This document shows positions 45,997 through 54,937 of a stretch of DNA of 64,000 nt, one piece after another; the stretch's first letter is position 1, and each line of letters starts with the position of its first letter. Source of the stretch: Deltaproteobacteria bacterium. Lineage in GTDB: Bacteria; Myxococcota; XYA12-FULL-58-9. A program made the position numbers and the translations under genes. The stretch lies in the NCBI GenBank assembly GCA_016218825.1, contig JACRCV010000019.1, positions 1-64,000 on the forward strand, given 5' to 3'. Under the pieces are notes generated by a model that worked only from the letters and a program-made list of their open reading frames with translations, made no database searches and had not been told where the DNA came from.

Positions 45997-47319
45997 ATGA
46001 ATCGGCAACACCTTGTGTTGGGGGTGGCGCTGGCAACGGCCGCGGCCGCTTGCCGGAGCGACGAGACCGATCCACGACCGCCCACCGTGAGCCTGAGCCT
46101 CGGAGCCGTCGACGTGGCGGGAAGCCCGACCACGGCGGCGCTCCCGTTGAACCCCGCCACCGGCATGCTGGTCGTCGACTCGGAGAGCCCGTGTGCCGTC
46201 GTCATCACCGCGACGCCCAGTCCGGACACGCACGACCCGGTGCGCCTGCTTCACGAGGGCAGCGGCGACCCGAGCACCCTGGCGGTGTACTCGGACGTGC
46301 CGGTGCGGGACCCGTTGGCCGAGGTCATCTACAACCGCGGCGTCAACATCGCGCCGGCCTTCCACGCGCGTCCGGGGAGCGCCGGCGACGGCGCCGAGGT
46401 GATCGCGGTGCTCGTCGCCGTGCCGCAAGACGCCCTGACGGCGCTCGCGACCTTCACCGCCAGAGTGGCGGACGCGGCGGGGCTCGGCTCCGAGGTGGAG
46501 GAGACGACGGTCGAGCTGGCCACCCCCTTCCCGCCGGAGGCTCGCGGCACGCTCCAAGCAGCGCCGACGCCGGGCGCGGGCGCGCTCACCGGCGTCCTGT
46601 TGCCGCAGCGGCTCGTCGGCGGCCACAGCGTGCTCACTTCCCCGGCCACGCCCTTTGCCCTCACCGTCGAGGTGCTGCCGAACCCGCAGTCGGGCCTGAA
46701 GCTCGATCTGGTCGACGAGGCGACCGGGCGCGGCGATCCCGCGACCCTCCTCGTCACGGTCGACGTCGCGCTCGGGGACCCACGGCAGGGAGGCGTAGAC
46801 GCCGGCGAGAACCTGGCGCAGCGCTTCAACGCCGACGTCGCCCCGCTCGTCGACCCGGTGACCGGCGCCACGACCGTCGCTTTCGTGGCGGCGGCCGGCC
46901 TCGTGCCGCCGCCCGGCACCGCCACCTTCACCGTCCGAGTGGTCGACGTCGGCGGCCACCGTTCGCTGACCACCCGGGTCGCCCTGGACGTCTCGGCGGG
47001 CGCGTCGTTCTCCCGGGACGTGCAGCCGATCTTCACCGGCCTGTGCGCCCAATGCCACTTCTCGCCGTACGGGATGTCCCCCTCGCTCGCGCAAGGCACG
47101 AGCTACGCACAGATCGTCGGCGTCTTCGGCCAGCAGGTGGCGATGCCGATCGTTCAGCCGTTCACCCCGTCGCGGAGCTACCTCCTGCACAAGATCGCCG
47201 GGACCTTCGAGGACGTCGGCGGCGGCGGCGTGCGGATGCCGCGGTACTTGCCGCCGTTGAACGGCGTGGAGCTCGAGACCATCGAGGATTGGATCCTCTT
47301 GGGCGCGCCCAACGACTGA
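45997..47319 (+). CDS. Lipoprotein with C-terminal mono-haem c domain
   Basis: 440 residues. ATG 45997 follows the B1 stop by 5 nt; a GTG at 45988 overlaps that stop and is an alternative start. Lipobox TAAAAC. Residues ~35-340 are beta-rich, probably three or four Ig-like domains (TATPSPDTHDPVRLL, TFTARVADAAGLGSE, TFTVRVVDVGGHRSLTTRV), without a recognised family. The C-terminal ~100 residues are a cytochrome c: DVQPIFTGLCAQCHFSP, then YLLHKIAG, VRMPRYLPPLNGVELETIEDWI with a candidate Met ligand. As third gene of the A1-B1 operon it is a good candidate electron partner for the split oxidase, tethered by lipid (inference). Confidence 0.87.
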   Translation: MNRQHLVLGVALATAAAACRSDETDPRPPTVSLSLGAVDVAGSPTTAALPLNPATGMLVVDSESPCAVVITATPSPDTHDPVRLLHEGSGDPSTLAVYSDVPVRDPLAEVIYNRGVNIAPAFHARPGSAGDGAEVIAVLVAVPQDALTALATFTARVADAAGLGSEVEETTVELATPFPPEARGTLQAAPTPGAGALTGVLLPQRLVGGHSVLTSPATPFALTVEVLPNPQSGLKLDLVDEATGRGDPATLLVTVDVALGDPRQGGVDAGENLAQRFNADVAPLVDPVTGATTVAFVAAAGLVPPPGTATFTVRVVDVGGHRSLTTRVALDVSAGASFSRDVQPIFTGLCAQCHFSPYGMSPSLAQGTSYAQIVGVFGQQVAMPIVQPFTPSRSYLLHKIAGTFEDVGGGGVRMPRYLPPLNGVELETIEDWILLGAPND

Positions 47320-47397
47320 GCGCCGGCCGGAGTTTCGCCTTCGGGATCCAGCCGCGGGGCGCAGGCGTGAGATCGGAGCGCTGCGGTTGCGTGGCCG

Positions 47398-47922
47398 TCA
47401 ACAGGCCGCGCGTTGTGCGAACCGCGCGGCGGCGTCGTCGTAGTCGCGGATCAGGAGGTCATGCTCACGCTTGAGCATCCTCAGGTGCTGCTCCTCCCAC
47501 AGCGCCAGGCGGCGGTACATCTCCCGGACCCAGGCATCGGTCGCGGCGGTGGCGAGCGCGTCGTAGAAGCGAACGGCGTTGGCCTCGAGGTGCATCGCGA
47601 GCGACAGGGCGCTGATCTCGATGTGCGCCTCGTGCAGGCGGCTCCTAATGGCCGGTGAGAAGATCGGATCATCGGGCCCGAGCCGCGGCTCACCCAAGGC
47701 CGGGACGGTCTCCTCGGGCGGGCTCTCCTTGAGGAGCAAACCACGGCAGGCGCGGAGATAACGCACGTGCTCCAGCTCGTCCTCGGCCAAGGTCTCGAAC
47801 ACGACCCGCCCACCTTCGTCGCGGGTGTTCCTGGCTGCGATCTGGTAAAAGTGGTAGCCGTCGGTCTCGGCCTGAATCGCCTGGTCGATGCCGGCGAGCA
47901 TGCCCTCCTGGGTCGTGTCCAT
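47398..47922 (-). CDS. Ferritin-like/rubrerythrin-type di-iron protein
   Basis: 174 residues from ATG 47922 (AAGG about 10 nt upstream; an in-frame ATG 15 codons earlier has GAGG touching it and is less likely). Four-helix ferritin-like pattern with paired Glu/ExxH ligands: IQAETDGYHFYQIAA, AEDELEHVRYL, MHLEANAVRFYDA, WEEQHLRMLKREHD. There is no C-terminal rubredoxin CxxC, so it is the erythrin-only type. Such proteins act in peroxide reduction or iron handling in the cytoplasm. No signal peptide. It converges with the haem lipoprotein gene; stop codons 79 nt apart. Confidence 0.88.
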   Translation of the reverse strand: MDTTQEGMLAGIDQAIQAETDGYHFYQIAARNTRDEGGRVVFETLAEDELEHVRYLRACRGLLLKESPPEETVPALGEPRLGPDDPIFSPAIRSRLHEAHIEISALSLAMHLEANAVRFYDALATAATDAWVREMYRRLALWEEQHLRMLKREHDLLIRDYDDAAARFAQRAAC

Positions 47923-48119
47923 GTCGTCTGCCTTTCCGGCCAGCGTGGCCAGTCCCCCTCCGCTCATCCTCTGGGGACTGCTGAAACGGTGTACATTCGC
48001 CGCCGCAATTCAACCGGCGCCTTGCCAGGGCCCCACGGCTGCCTACCGCACGCAGCAGGCCCCGACTGTCCGGGCCGACCCTGACGGCAGCTCCTCGAGC
48101 TTGGCGGCGGTGGACCGGC

Positions 48120-49022
48120 TCAGCCGGCCGCGGCGAGCCCGCGGGCCTCGAGCCCGGCGCGCAGGCGCTGCAAGACGGAGCCTTCGATCTGCCGCACGCG
48201 CTCGCGCGAGACGCCTAGGCAGCGGGCGATCTGCTGCAGGGTCTTGGGCTGCTGCGAGCGCAGACGATGCTCCAGGACGTAGGCCTGCTTCTCCGACGCC
48301 AGGGGGGCGACGGCGTGGAGCTCGCGCTGCAACATCGCGCCGGCCTCACGCTTGGCCACCACCTCATCGGCGGCCGGCGTCGCCGCCGGGAGGTGATCGA
48401 TGCGGCAATCGTGCCCGTCCTCGCCCAGCTGCTGGTCGAGCGACACGTCGCGACCCGCCAGGCGGGCGCCCATGGATTGGACGTCGCACTCGCGGACGCC
48501 GAGACGATCGGCGACCTCGCCGCTCGAGGCGGATCGGCCGGCGCCTTGCGCCGCGTCTGCCTTCGACTGCGTCGCCCTGAGCGAGAAGAAGAGCCGGCGC
48601 TGGACCTGAGTCGTGCCGATCTTCACCATCGACCAGGTGTGCATCGCGGACGCGCGCATGTAGGCCCGGATCCACCAGACCGCGTACGACACGAGGCGGT
48701 GACCGCACTCCGGATCGAACCGCTTGACCGCCACCATGAGGCCGAGGTTGCCTTCCTGCACCAGGTCCAGGAACGGAACGCCGTAGCCACGAAATTCCTG
48801 AGCAATCCTGAGCACGAAGCGGAGATTGCCCTGCACCAGCTGCTGCGCGTACTTGCTGTCCTGGGTTTCTACGTACTTACGCGCGAGTTGACGTTCTTCC
48901 TCGGCGGTCAACAGTGGGATCCGACCGACCTCGGCCATGTAGCGTGCGACCATCGGGTCGTCGCTGGTCCCCCAAGCCGCCTCGTGCCGCCCCGTCTTGC
49001 TCGATCGCCGTTGCGCTTCCAT
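48120..49022 (-). CDS. rpoH: RpoH-like (sigma-32 family) RNA polymerase sigma factor
   Basis: 300 residues from ATG 49022. Region 1.2 DPMVARYMAEVGRIPLLTAE. Region 2: NLRFVLRIAQEFRGYGVPFL, DLVQEGNLGLMVAVKRFDP and YAVWWIRAYMRA. The RpoH box is QRRLFFSLRATQSK (E. coli form QRKLFFNLRKTK). Region 4: IARCLGVSRERVRQIEGSVL. The box and length place it in the sigma-32 family, which also includes the myxobacterial SigB/SigC-type developmental factors, so heat-shock function should not be assumed from the symbol. Divergent from the hybrid kinase at 49308. Confidence 0.88.
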   Translation of the reverse strand: MEAQRRSSKTGRHEAAWGTSDDPMVARYMAEVGRIPLLTAEEERQLARKYVETQDSKYAQQLVQGNLRFVLRIAQEFRGYGVPFLDLVQEGNLGLMVAVKRFDPECGHRLVSYAVWWIRAYMRASAMHTWSMVKIGTTQVQRRLFFSLRATQSKADAAQGAGRSASSGEVADRLGVRECDVQSMGARLAGRDVSLDQQLGEDGHDCRIDHLPAATPAADEVVAKREAGAMLQRELHAVAPLASEKQAYVLEHRLRSQQPKTLQQIARCLGVSRERVRQIEGSVLQRLRAGLEARGLAAAG

Positions 49023-49138
49023 TCGTGCCTGCCTTTCCTGCTCCGGTCGGCCACCCGCTGTGACCGTCCTTGGCTTGTCACTCCACCAATGGCGCGAGCC
49101 CGAACCGGGTGCGCGCTCGATGTATTTTCATTACCGTT

Positions 49139-49162
49139 GCCCGATCACGACACCAATCGGGC
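49139..49162. promoter_or_regulatory. Inverted repeat in a divergent control region
   Basis: GCCCGAT (49139-49145) and ATCGGGC (49156-49162), spacer 10 nt, lie between the sigma-32-like gene (minus) and the hybrid kinase (plus), beside an A/T-rich patch (TGTATTTTCATTACC) that stands out in this GC-rich sequence and may mark a promoter. Confidence 0.35.
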
Positions 49163-49307
49163 GCCGCCGGTTTGATGCGCAGGGCGCACGACCAGACCGG
49201 CCTAGGAAAACGCCTGAACGCAGAACGCTTCCCCAGCGGCGCGCTTGACGGCGGCCAAAGACGACGCACTCCTTTGGTAGCGGCGATCAACGACCTGGGA
49301 GCGGTAG

Positions 49308-52300
49308 ATGGAGACGTTGCTGCCTGACGATCCCGGCACCTCAGGTGCCGCGCGGGCTGAGCCTGACTCCGAGGGCATCGGCTCGCGCTCGGGGACCGGC
49401 GGCACAAAGACGGCGGGCCGGCAAAGCGCGGACTCGGCTCCGCCGCTCGGTCGAGGCGACGCTGCCGGTCCCGCGCCATCGAGCACCGCCGCACGTCTGG
49501 CGCGATTCGCCACGTTTGTGGTCTTCGCCGTCGCGGCGCTCGCGACGCTCGGCGGCATCCTCGACGTCGCCCCGCTCGCGGGCTTCGTGGCCGATCACCA
49601 GTCCATGAGCATGCCCTCGGCCATCGGCTTTCTGGTCATCGCCGCAGAGCTCGTGGCCCTCATCGAGCGCCCGGCCTGGCCCGGCGCGCGGGTGCTCACC
49701 CTGTTGCCCGGGCTCGTCGTCGGCACCCTGGCTCTCGGGCTCATCGCCGGCGAGGCCTTCACCGGCCGTACGGCCGCCATCGCCGCCATCCCGTTCGGGG
49801 GCCAGGCATGGGCAGCGCCGCCCTTGTTGACCGCAGCGCTCTTCGCGCTGACCGGCGCCGCCCTGACGCTGCTCGCGACCCACCGCCGTGGCGCCACCGC
49901 GCTCGCCCACGCCCTGCTCATCCCGATCGCCGTCGCGAGCCAGGTGGTGGTCGTCAGCGACCTGTTGGACGTCCAGACGCTCCATGAGATCAAGGCGGCG
50001 TCGATCGCGATGAACACCGGCCTCGCCTTCGCGGCCGCGAGCCTCGCGATGTTCGCGCTCGCGCCCGGCACCTGGCTGACCCGGCCGTTCGTCGACGACC
50101 CGGCCGGTCGCTTCATGGCCCGCCGCCTCCTGCCCGGCCTGCTCCTCGTCCCCCTCATCGTCGGCTGGGCACGGCTCTACGGCGAGCGCACCGCGCTCTT
50201 CACCTCGGAGGTCGGCGTCGTCCTCGTGGCCGCCACCTACGGGGTCGTCCTGGTCGGCTTCTTGTGGCTCGCGGCCAAGACCGTCAATCGGGCGCACCAC
50301 GATCTGCGCGCCAGCGCCGCGCGCTTCCAGCTGTTGACCGAGACCGCCGGCGAGCTCTTGCGCTCCGCGGAGCCCGAGCGCGCGGTGCGCTCGCTCTGCC
50401 ATCGGGTGATGACGCACCTCGACTGCCACGTCTTCATGAGCTTCCTGGTCGACGAGGCCCGCGGCCTGTTCCACTTGAACGAGTACGCCGGCATCTCCGC
50501 CGAACAGGCGCGGCAGGTCGAGTGGGTCGACGACCGCGCCGCGATGTGCGGCGTCGTCGCCCGCCGCGGCCACGGGCCCGTCGCCCAACAGCTCCGCGTG
50601 CACCCCGCTGCGCGCGCCGAGGTCGCCACGGCGTGCGGCATGCGGGCGCATGCGTGCCACCCCCTCCTCGGGGTCGGCGGCAAGATGCTCGGCACCCTCT
50701 CCTTCGGCACCCGCAGCCGTGACACCTTCAGCGCCGACGACCTGTCTCTGATGAAGGCGGCCACCGATCAGGTCGCCGCCGCCGTGACCCGCGGCGCCAC
50801 CGAGCAGGCCTTGCGGCGGCTCAACAGTGAGCTCGAGGGCCGGGTCGTCCAACAGACCACCGAGCTCAACCGGACCTACCAATCGGTAACCGCCGAGCGC
50901 CGCCGGCTCTACGACGTGCTCGAGATCTTGCCGGTCTCCGTCGTCCTGCTCACCCGTGATCACCACGTCCCGTTCGCCAACCGCACCTTCCGGGAGCGCT
51001 TCGGTGAGCCGCACGACCGTCTCTGCTACGACTACCTCTTCGGCCGCACCGCGCCGTGCGAGACTTGCGAGTCCTTCAAGACCTTGAGCACGCGCGCGCC
51101 CCATCGCTGGGAGTGGACCGGGCCGGACGGCCGCCACTACGAGGTCGTCGACTTCCCGTTCAGCGACAGCGACGGCACCACCCTGGTCCTGGAGATGGGC
51201 ATCGACGTCACCGAGCGCAGACGGGCCGAGGCCGACTTGCGCGCCGCCAACCTCGCGGCCGAAGAGCGCAGCGACCAGCTGCGGACCCTGGCCTCCGAGC
51301 TGACTCTCACCGAGCAGCGCGAGCGCCAGCGACTGGCCGACCTCCTGCACGACGGCTTGCAGCAACTCCTGGTCGGCGCCAAGTTCCGCCTCGGCGCGCT
51401 CCACCGAATCAAGGAGCGTCGCGTCCGCGACACCGCCCGCGCCGTCAGCGATCTCCTCACCGAGTCGATCGAGACCTCGCGGTCGCTCACCTACGAGCTC
51501 AGCCCGCCGGTCCTGGCTCAGAGCGGGCTCGGCCCAGCCCTGCATTGGCTCACGACCTGGATGGGCGACAAGCATGGGCTCGCCGTCGACCTCGAGATCG
51601 CCTGCGCCGCCGACACCCTCGACGCCCTCGGCGTAGACCTTGCCGTCCTCTTGTTCATGGGGACACGCGAGCTCTTGTTCAACGTCGTCAAGCACGCGGG
51701 CGTCCAAGCGGCCCGAGTGCGCGTCAGCACCGACGCGGGGGCGCTATGCGTCGCGGTGACCGACGGCGGCCAGGGGTTCGATCCCTCGCTGATCCGCGCC
51801 GCCGGCGGCAAGGCCGGCGGCTTCGGCCTGTTCAGCCTGAACGAGCGCCTGCGCCTGCTCGGCGGCCGCATGGAGATCGACAGCGCCCCGGGTCGCGGCA
51901 GTCGCTTCCGCCTGGTGGCGCCGGCAACCCCTGCCAAGGACATGCCGGTGTCGCGCGCGGCGACGGCCGCGAGTCACGCCGCGACGCCGAGCCCCGAGTC
52001 CGCGGCCAAGTCACAAAAGATCCGGGTGATGCTCGTGGACGACCACGAGGTCATGCGCCAGGGCCTGGCCGAGCTCCTGGCCGGCGAGAACGACCTCGAG
52101 ATCGTGGGTGAGGCGGCGGACGGCAGGGCCGGCATCGCGCTCCTCTCGAAGGTTCGCCCGGACGTCGTGCTCATGGATGTCAACATGCCCGGTTTGAGCG
52201 GCGTCGAGACCACGACGATCATCCACACCGAGCGTCCCGACGTGCGGATCATCGGCCTGTCGATGTTCGAGGAGGACGAGATGGCCGCCGCCATGTTCGC

Positions 52301-52433
52301 CGCCGGCGCCGAGGCCTACTTCGTCAAGTCGGCGCCGACGACCGCGCTCGTCCAGGCGATCCGGAGCGGCGCGACGCACGCGCCGCCGGCGCTCGAGTCA
52401 AAGCCGCGGACGCGGCGATCGCCTTGCCCCTGA
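49308..52433 (+). CDS. Hybrid NarL-type histidine kinase: membrane, GAF, PAS, kinase, receiver
   Basis: 1041 residues; ATG 49308 with GGGAG upstream. After a ~60-residue cytoplasmic lead, about eight hydrophobic segments (~65-325) form an integral membrane region. A GAF domain follows (~345-505; FQLLTETAGELLRS), then a PAS domain (~540-640; ILPVSVVLLTRDHHV) with a CxxC (CETC). The HisKA_3 box is RLADLLHDGLQQLL with His681. HATPase has ELLFNVVKHAG, DGGQGFD and GLFSLNERLRLLGG. The end is a receiver (~905-1020; MLVDDHEVMRQG, Asp957 in VLMDVNMPG) with no helix-turn-helix. Output must go through another protein, or the receiver acts as a phosphate sink. It precedes the second split-oxidase pair. 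Confidence 0.92.
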   Translation: METLLPDDPGTSGAARAEPDSEGIGSRSGTGGTKTAGRQSADSAPPLGRGDAAGPAPSSTAARLARFATFVVFAVAALATLGGILDVAPLAGFVADHQSMSMPSAIGFLVIAAELVALIERPAWPGARVLTLLPGLVVGTLALGLIAGEAFTGRTAAIAAIPFGGQAWAAPPLLTAALFALTGAALTLLATHRRGATALAHALLIPIAVASQVVVVSDLLDVQTLHEIKAASIAMNTGLAFAAASLAMFALAPGTWLTRPFVDDPAGRFMARRLLPGLLLVPLIVGWARLYGERTALFTSEVGVVLVAATYGVVLVGFLWLAAKTVNRAHHDLRASAARFQLLTETAGELLRSAEPERAVRSLCHRVMTHLDCHVFMSFLVDEARGLFHLNEYAGISAEQARQVEWVDDRAAMCGVVARRGHGPVAQQLRVHPAARAEVATACGMRAHACHPLLGVGGKMLGTLSFGTRSRDTFSADDLSLMKAATDQVAAAVTRGATEQALRRLNSELEGRVVQQTTELNRTYQSVTAERRRLYDVLEILPVSVVLLTRDHHVPFANRTFRERFGEPHDRLCYDYLFGRTAPCETCESFKTLSTRAPHRWEWTGPDGRHYEVVDFPFSDSDGTTLVLEMGIDVTERRRAEADLRAANLAAEERSDQLRTLASELTLTEQRERQRLADLLHDGLQQLLVGAKFRLGALHRIKERRVRDTARAVSDLLTESIETSRSLTYELSPPVLAQSGLGPALHWLTTWMGDKHGLAVDLEIACAADTLDALGVDLAVLLFMGTRELLFNVVKHAGVQAARVRVSTDAGALCVAVTDGGQGFDPSLIRAAGGKAGGFGLFSLNERLRLLGGRMEIDSAPGRGSRFRLVAPATPAKDMPVSRAATAASHAATPSPESAAKSQKIRVMLVDDHEVMRQGLAELLAGENDLEIVGEAADGRAGIALLSKVRPDVVLMDVNMPGLSGVETTTIIHTERPDVRIIGLSMFEEDEMAAAMFAAGAEAYFVKSAPTTALVQAIRSGATHAPPALESKPRTRRSPCP

Positions 52434-52560
52434 GCCCAGAGTCGCGGCGCGCGCCGCCGACGACCAATCTCGCACCTGGTCGTTGCGAGCCTCCAGTCCT
52501 GACCTAGCTTACCCACTGGACAGCGGCGGGCCGCCGGGCACGGCGGCGGGGAGGTGCAAC

Positions 52561-53766
52561 ATGCACGGCCATGACCTTCAATGGTGTATCTCGAGCAAAG
52601 AGTGGAGTCGGCGTGACGCGTTGACGCTCGGTGGCGTCGGGCTCGCGACCCTGTCGTTGCGCTCGGTCGCCTGCCACGCCGCTCTCGGCGGACCGCTCGA
52701 CCCCGAGCTGTCGATCGGCGAGGCGCTCGTCGAGATGATCGACGGGGAGCTGGTGTACGCCTGGGCGTTCGGCGACCCGCGGCGCGGCCCCAGTGTTCCC
52801 GGGCCGGTGCTCGAGGCGTTCGCCGGCCAGGAGCTGCAGGTCACCGTCACCAACACGCTGTCGACCCCGCACGCCTTCGCGGTCCTCGGCACACCGATCG
52901 CGACCAAACCGATCGCGCCCGGCGCCACCGAGACCCTGACCTTCCGCGCCCCGCCGGCCGGGACCTACCTCTACGTCGACCCGCTCTCGGCGCCGGTGAA
53001 CCGACTCATGGGGCTGCACGGGGCGATGGTGGTTCTGCCGGAGGAGCGAGCGGGCACGCCCTACAGCGCCCCGACACCCGCCGTCGCCAGGCTCTTCGGC
53101 GACCTCGGGACGACCGAGCACTTCCCCGGCGAGCCGTGGCAGAGCGACCGCTCGCGGGTGTGGCTGTTCGGCTCGGTCGACTTGCGCCTCCCCGACTCCA
53201 TCAGCCGCGGTGCGACGTTCGACATGAACGAGTTCCTGCCCGGCTACTTCACCATCAACGGCCTCTCCGGCGCGTTCGCCTCGCATGACCCCGAGACGAT
53301 CCCCAAGGGCAGACTCGGCGAGCCCCACCTCGTCCGCATCCTGAACGCCGGCATGGCCGCCCACTCGCCCCACTTCCACGCCAACCACGTCTACGTCCTG
53401 GCCAGGAACAACGTCGTCCAGGAGAACGTCGTCCTCGTCGACTCGTTCACGGTCGGACCGACCGAGCGGGTCGACGTGCTCCTGCCGTTCATGCGACCGC
53501 CCGACGTCGCCGGCGATCCGCAGACCCCGCTGCGTGACCTCGTCAAGCACGAGCTCGGGATGAGGCTGGGCACGCCGCAACGTCCGCTCGCCTACCCGAT
53601 GCACTGCCACATGGAGATGTCGCAGACCGCCGCCGGCGGCAACTACCCCCAGGGGCTCGTGACCCACTGGGAAATCACCGGCGACCTGGACGGTGTGGAT
53701 TTCCCGGAATCGGAGCTGGAGAGCCAGTCCACGGGTGGAGACCGCCATGACCATTCCAGTCATTAG
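52561..53766 (+). CDS. Split multicopper oxidase, subunit A2 (Tat-exported, second-domain half)
   Basis: 401 residues; ATG 52561 after GGGGAGGTG. Twin Arg17-Arg18 in SRRDALTLGG followed by a hydrophobic stretch gives a Tat signal. First cupredoxin domain degenerate as in A1: NTLSTPHAFAVLG, GTYLYVDPLSAPVNRLMGLHG. Second domain: H268-SP-H271-F-H273-ANH and H348-C349-H350-MEMSQTAAGGNY. Unlike A1 the Cys of HCH is kept, but no His stands where a type 1 ligand is expected, so a normal type 1 site in A2 is doubtful. Trinuclear-site His are intact. Overlaps the B2 gene by 20 nt, implying coupled synthesis in a fixed ratio. The tail is His/Asp-rich (GGDRHDHSSH). Confidence 0.88.
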   Translation: MHGHDLQWCISSKEWSRRDALTLGGVGLATLSLRSVACHAALGGPLDPELSIGEALVEMIDGELVYAWAFGDPRRGPSVPGPVLEAFAGQELQVTVTNTLSTPHAFAVLGTPIATKPIAPGATETLTFRAPPAGTYLYVDPLSAPVNRLMGLHGAMVVLPEERAGTPYSAPTPAVARLFGDLGTTEHFPGEPWQSDRSRVWLFGSVDLRLPDSISRGATFDMNEFLPGYFTINGLSGAFASHDPETIPKGRLGEPHLVRILNAGMAAHSPHFHANHVYVLARNNVVQENVVLVDSFTVGPTERVDVLLPFMRPPDVAGDPQTPLRDLVKHELGMRLGTPQRPLAYPMHCHMEMSQTAAGGNYPQGLVTHWEITGDLDGVDFPESELESQSTGGDRHDHSSH

Positions 53767-54829
53767 CCGCATGCCGATGCCCACCGAGGAGTCGGCGGCC
53801 TTCTTCAAGCACGTCTGCCCGCCGACCTTCGCCGGCGACAACCCCGACCCGGTAGAGCCGACGGTACGCATCGCCCGGGACCTGGTCGTCGACTTCGCGC
53901 TCGCCCTGCCGGAAGGCGACAGCGTGCCGATGTGGATCATCGAGGACCCGGAGGACGCGAGGCTCGGTCGCCAGTTTCCCTCCAAGCTCATCCGCCTCAG
54001 GGAAGGCGACGTCGTCCATGCGAAGGTAGGCGCCAAGAAGAACACCCACACGATTCATTGGCACGGCATCGAGCCCACGCCGATGAACGACGGGGTGGGC
54101 AAGCACTCCTTCGAGGTCGGCGCGAGCTTCGTCTATCAGTTCTGCGCGCGCCAGGCCGGCACCTACTTCTACCACTGTCACAAGAACACGCCGCTGCACT
54201 TCGAGATGGGCCTCTACGGCCTGCTCATCGTCGATCCGCCGGAGGGGCAAGGCGTCGTGACGCGCTTGGCGCCCGAGCAGGGTCACCGGGAGCACTACGA
54301 CGTCGAGGCCTTCTGGGTGCCGGACGAGATCGACCGACGCTGGCACGAGCTCGGCCACGAGGCCTTCATGCAGAAGTGTGACGAGGCCGACCCGGTGCGC
54401 CGGGACGACTTCAGCCACGGCGGCATCCTGAACGATTTCCGGCCCGACGTCTTCCTGGTGACCGGCGTGCCGGCCGCCAGGCGCGACCCGAAGATCGTCG
54501 ATCCCCGCGTCGCCGTCTCGGCGCACGCCGGCCAGACCATTCTCCTGCGGGTCCTCAACGCCGGTTACACCGTGCAGCGGTTCACGCTCGACCTCGACGC
54601 CGAGGTCATCGCCATGGACGGCCGGCCGCTGGGAGTGCCACCCTACGGCGTGTACTCCTCCCCGTTCACGCTGCCGGCCAGGACGCCGTTCCAGCTGACC
54701 TCGGCCATGCGCTGGGAGCTCCTGCTCAAGCCGACCGTCCCCGGCACCTACCCGGCGCAGGTGGAGTACTTCCACTGGGTCACCGGCAAGAGGCTGGCGA
54801 CGGTGAGGACCCAGATCAAGGTCCTGTGA
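53747..54829 (+). CDS. Split multicopper oxidase, subunit B2 (first-domain half, no signal peptide)
   Basis: 360 residues; ATG 53747, GGAG six nt upstream, inside the end of the A2 gene. No export signal (MTIPVISRMPMPTEES). First cupredoxin domain: H101-TI-H104-W-H106-G, EPTPMNDGVG, H143-C144-H145-x5-H151-FEMGL, giving a full type 1 set and four trinuclear-site His. Second domain lacks motifs: NAGYTVQRFTLDLDAEVIAMDG-type strand without His (positions ~277-298) and GTYPAQVEYFHW where HCH would be. Closely parallels B1, and is shorter by ~90 residues. Needs A2 to complete the copper cluster (inference) and probably travels with it through Tat. Confidence 0.88.
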   Translation: MTIPVISRMPMPTEESAAFFKHVCPPTFAGDNPDPVEPTVRIARDLVVDFALALPEGDSVPMWIIEDPEDARLGRQFPSKLIRLREGDVVHAKVGAKKNTHTIHWHGIEPTPMNDGVGKHSFEVGASFVYQFCARQAGTYFYHCHKNTPLHFEMGLYGLLIVDPPEGQGVVTRLAPEQGHREHYDVEAFWVPDEIDRRWHELGHEAFMQKCDEADPVRRDDFSHGGILNDFRPDVFLVTGVPAARRDPKIVDPRVAVSAHAGQTILLRVLNAGYTVQRFTLDLDAEVIAMDGRPLGVPPYGVYSSPFTLPARTPFQLTSAMRWELLLKPTVPGTYPAQVEYFHWVTGKRLATVRTQIKVL

Positions 54830-54937
54830 GTGCGCGTCGCGGTCGCGGTCTCGACAACACCCACCTTCGTGCACATGGTTCCCGCGATTCTTCCGCAACA
54901 CCCGACGTGTGCCCGACGGGCAAGAGAGGGGGCTCTC

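Noticed and set aside
52469-52489. CTCGC...GCGAG stem after the hybrid kinase gene as a terminator
   Set aside because: Only 5 bp with an 11-nt loop and no T-run.
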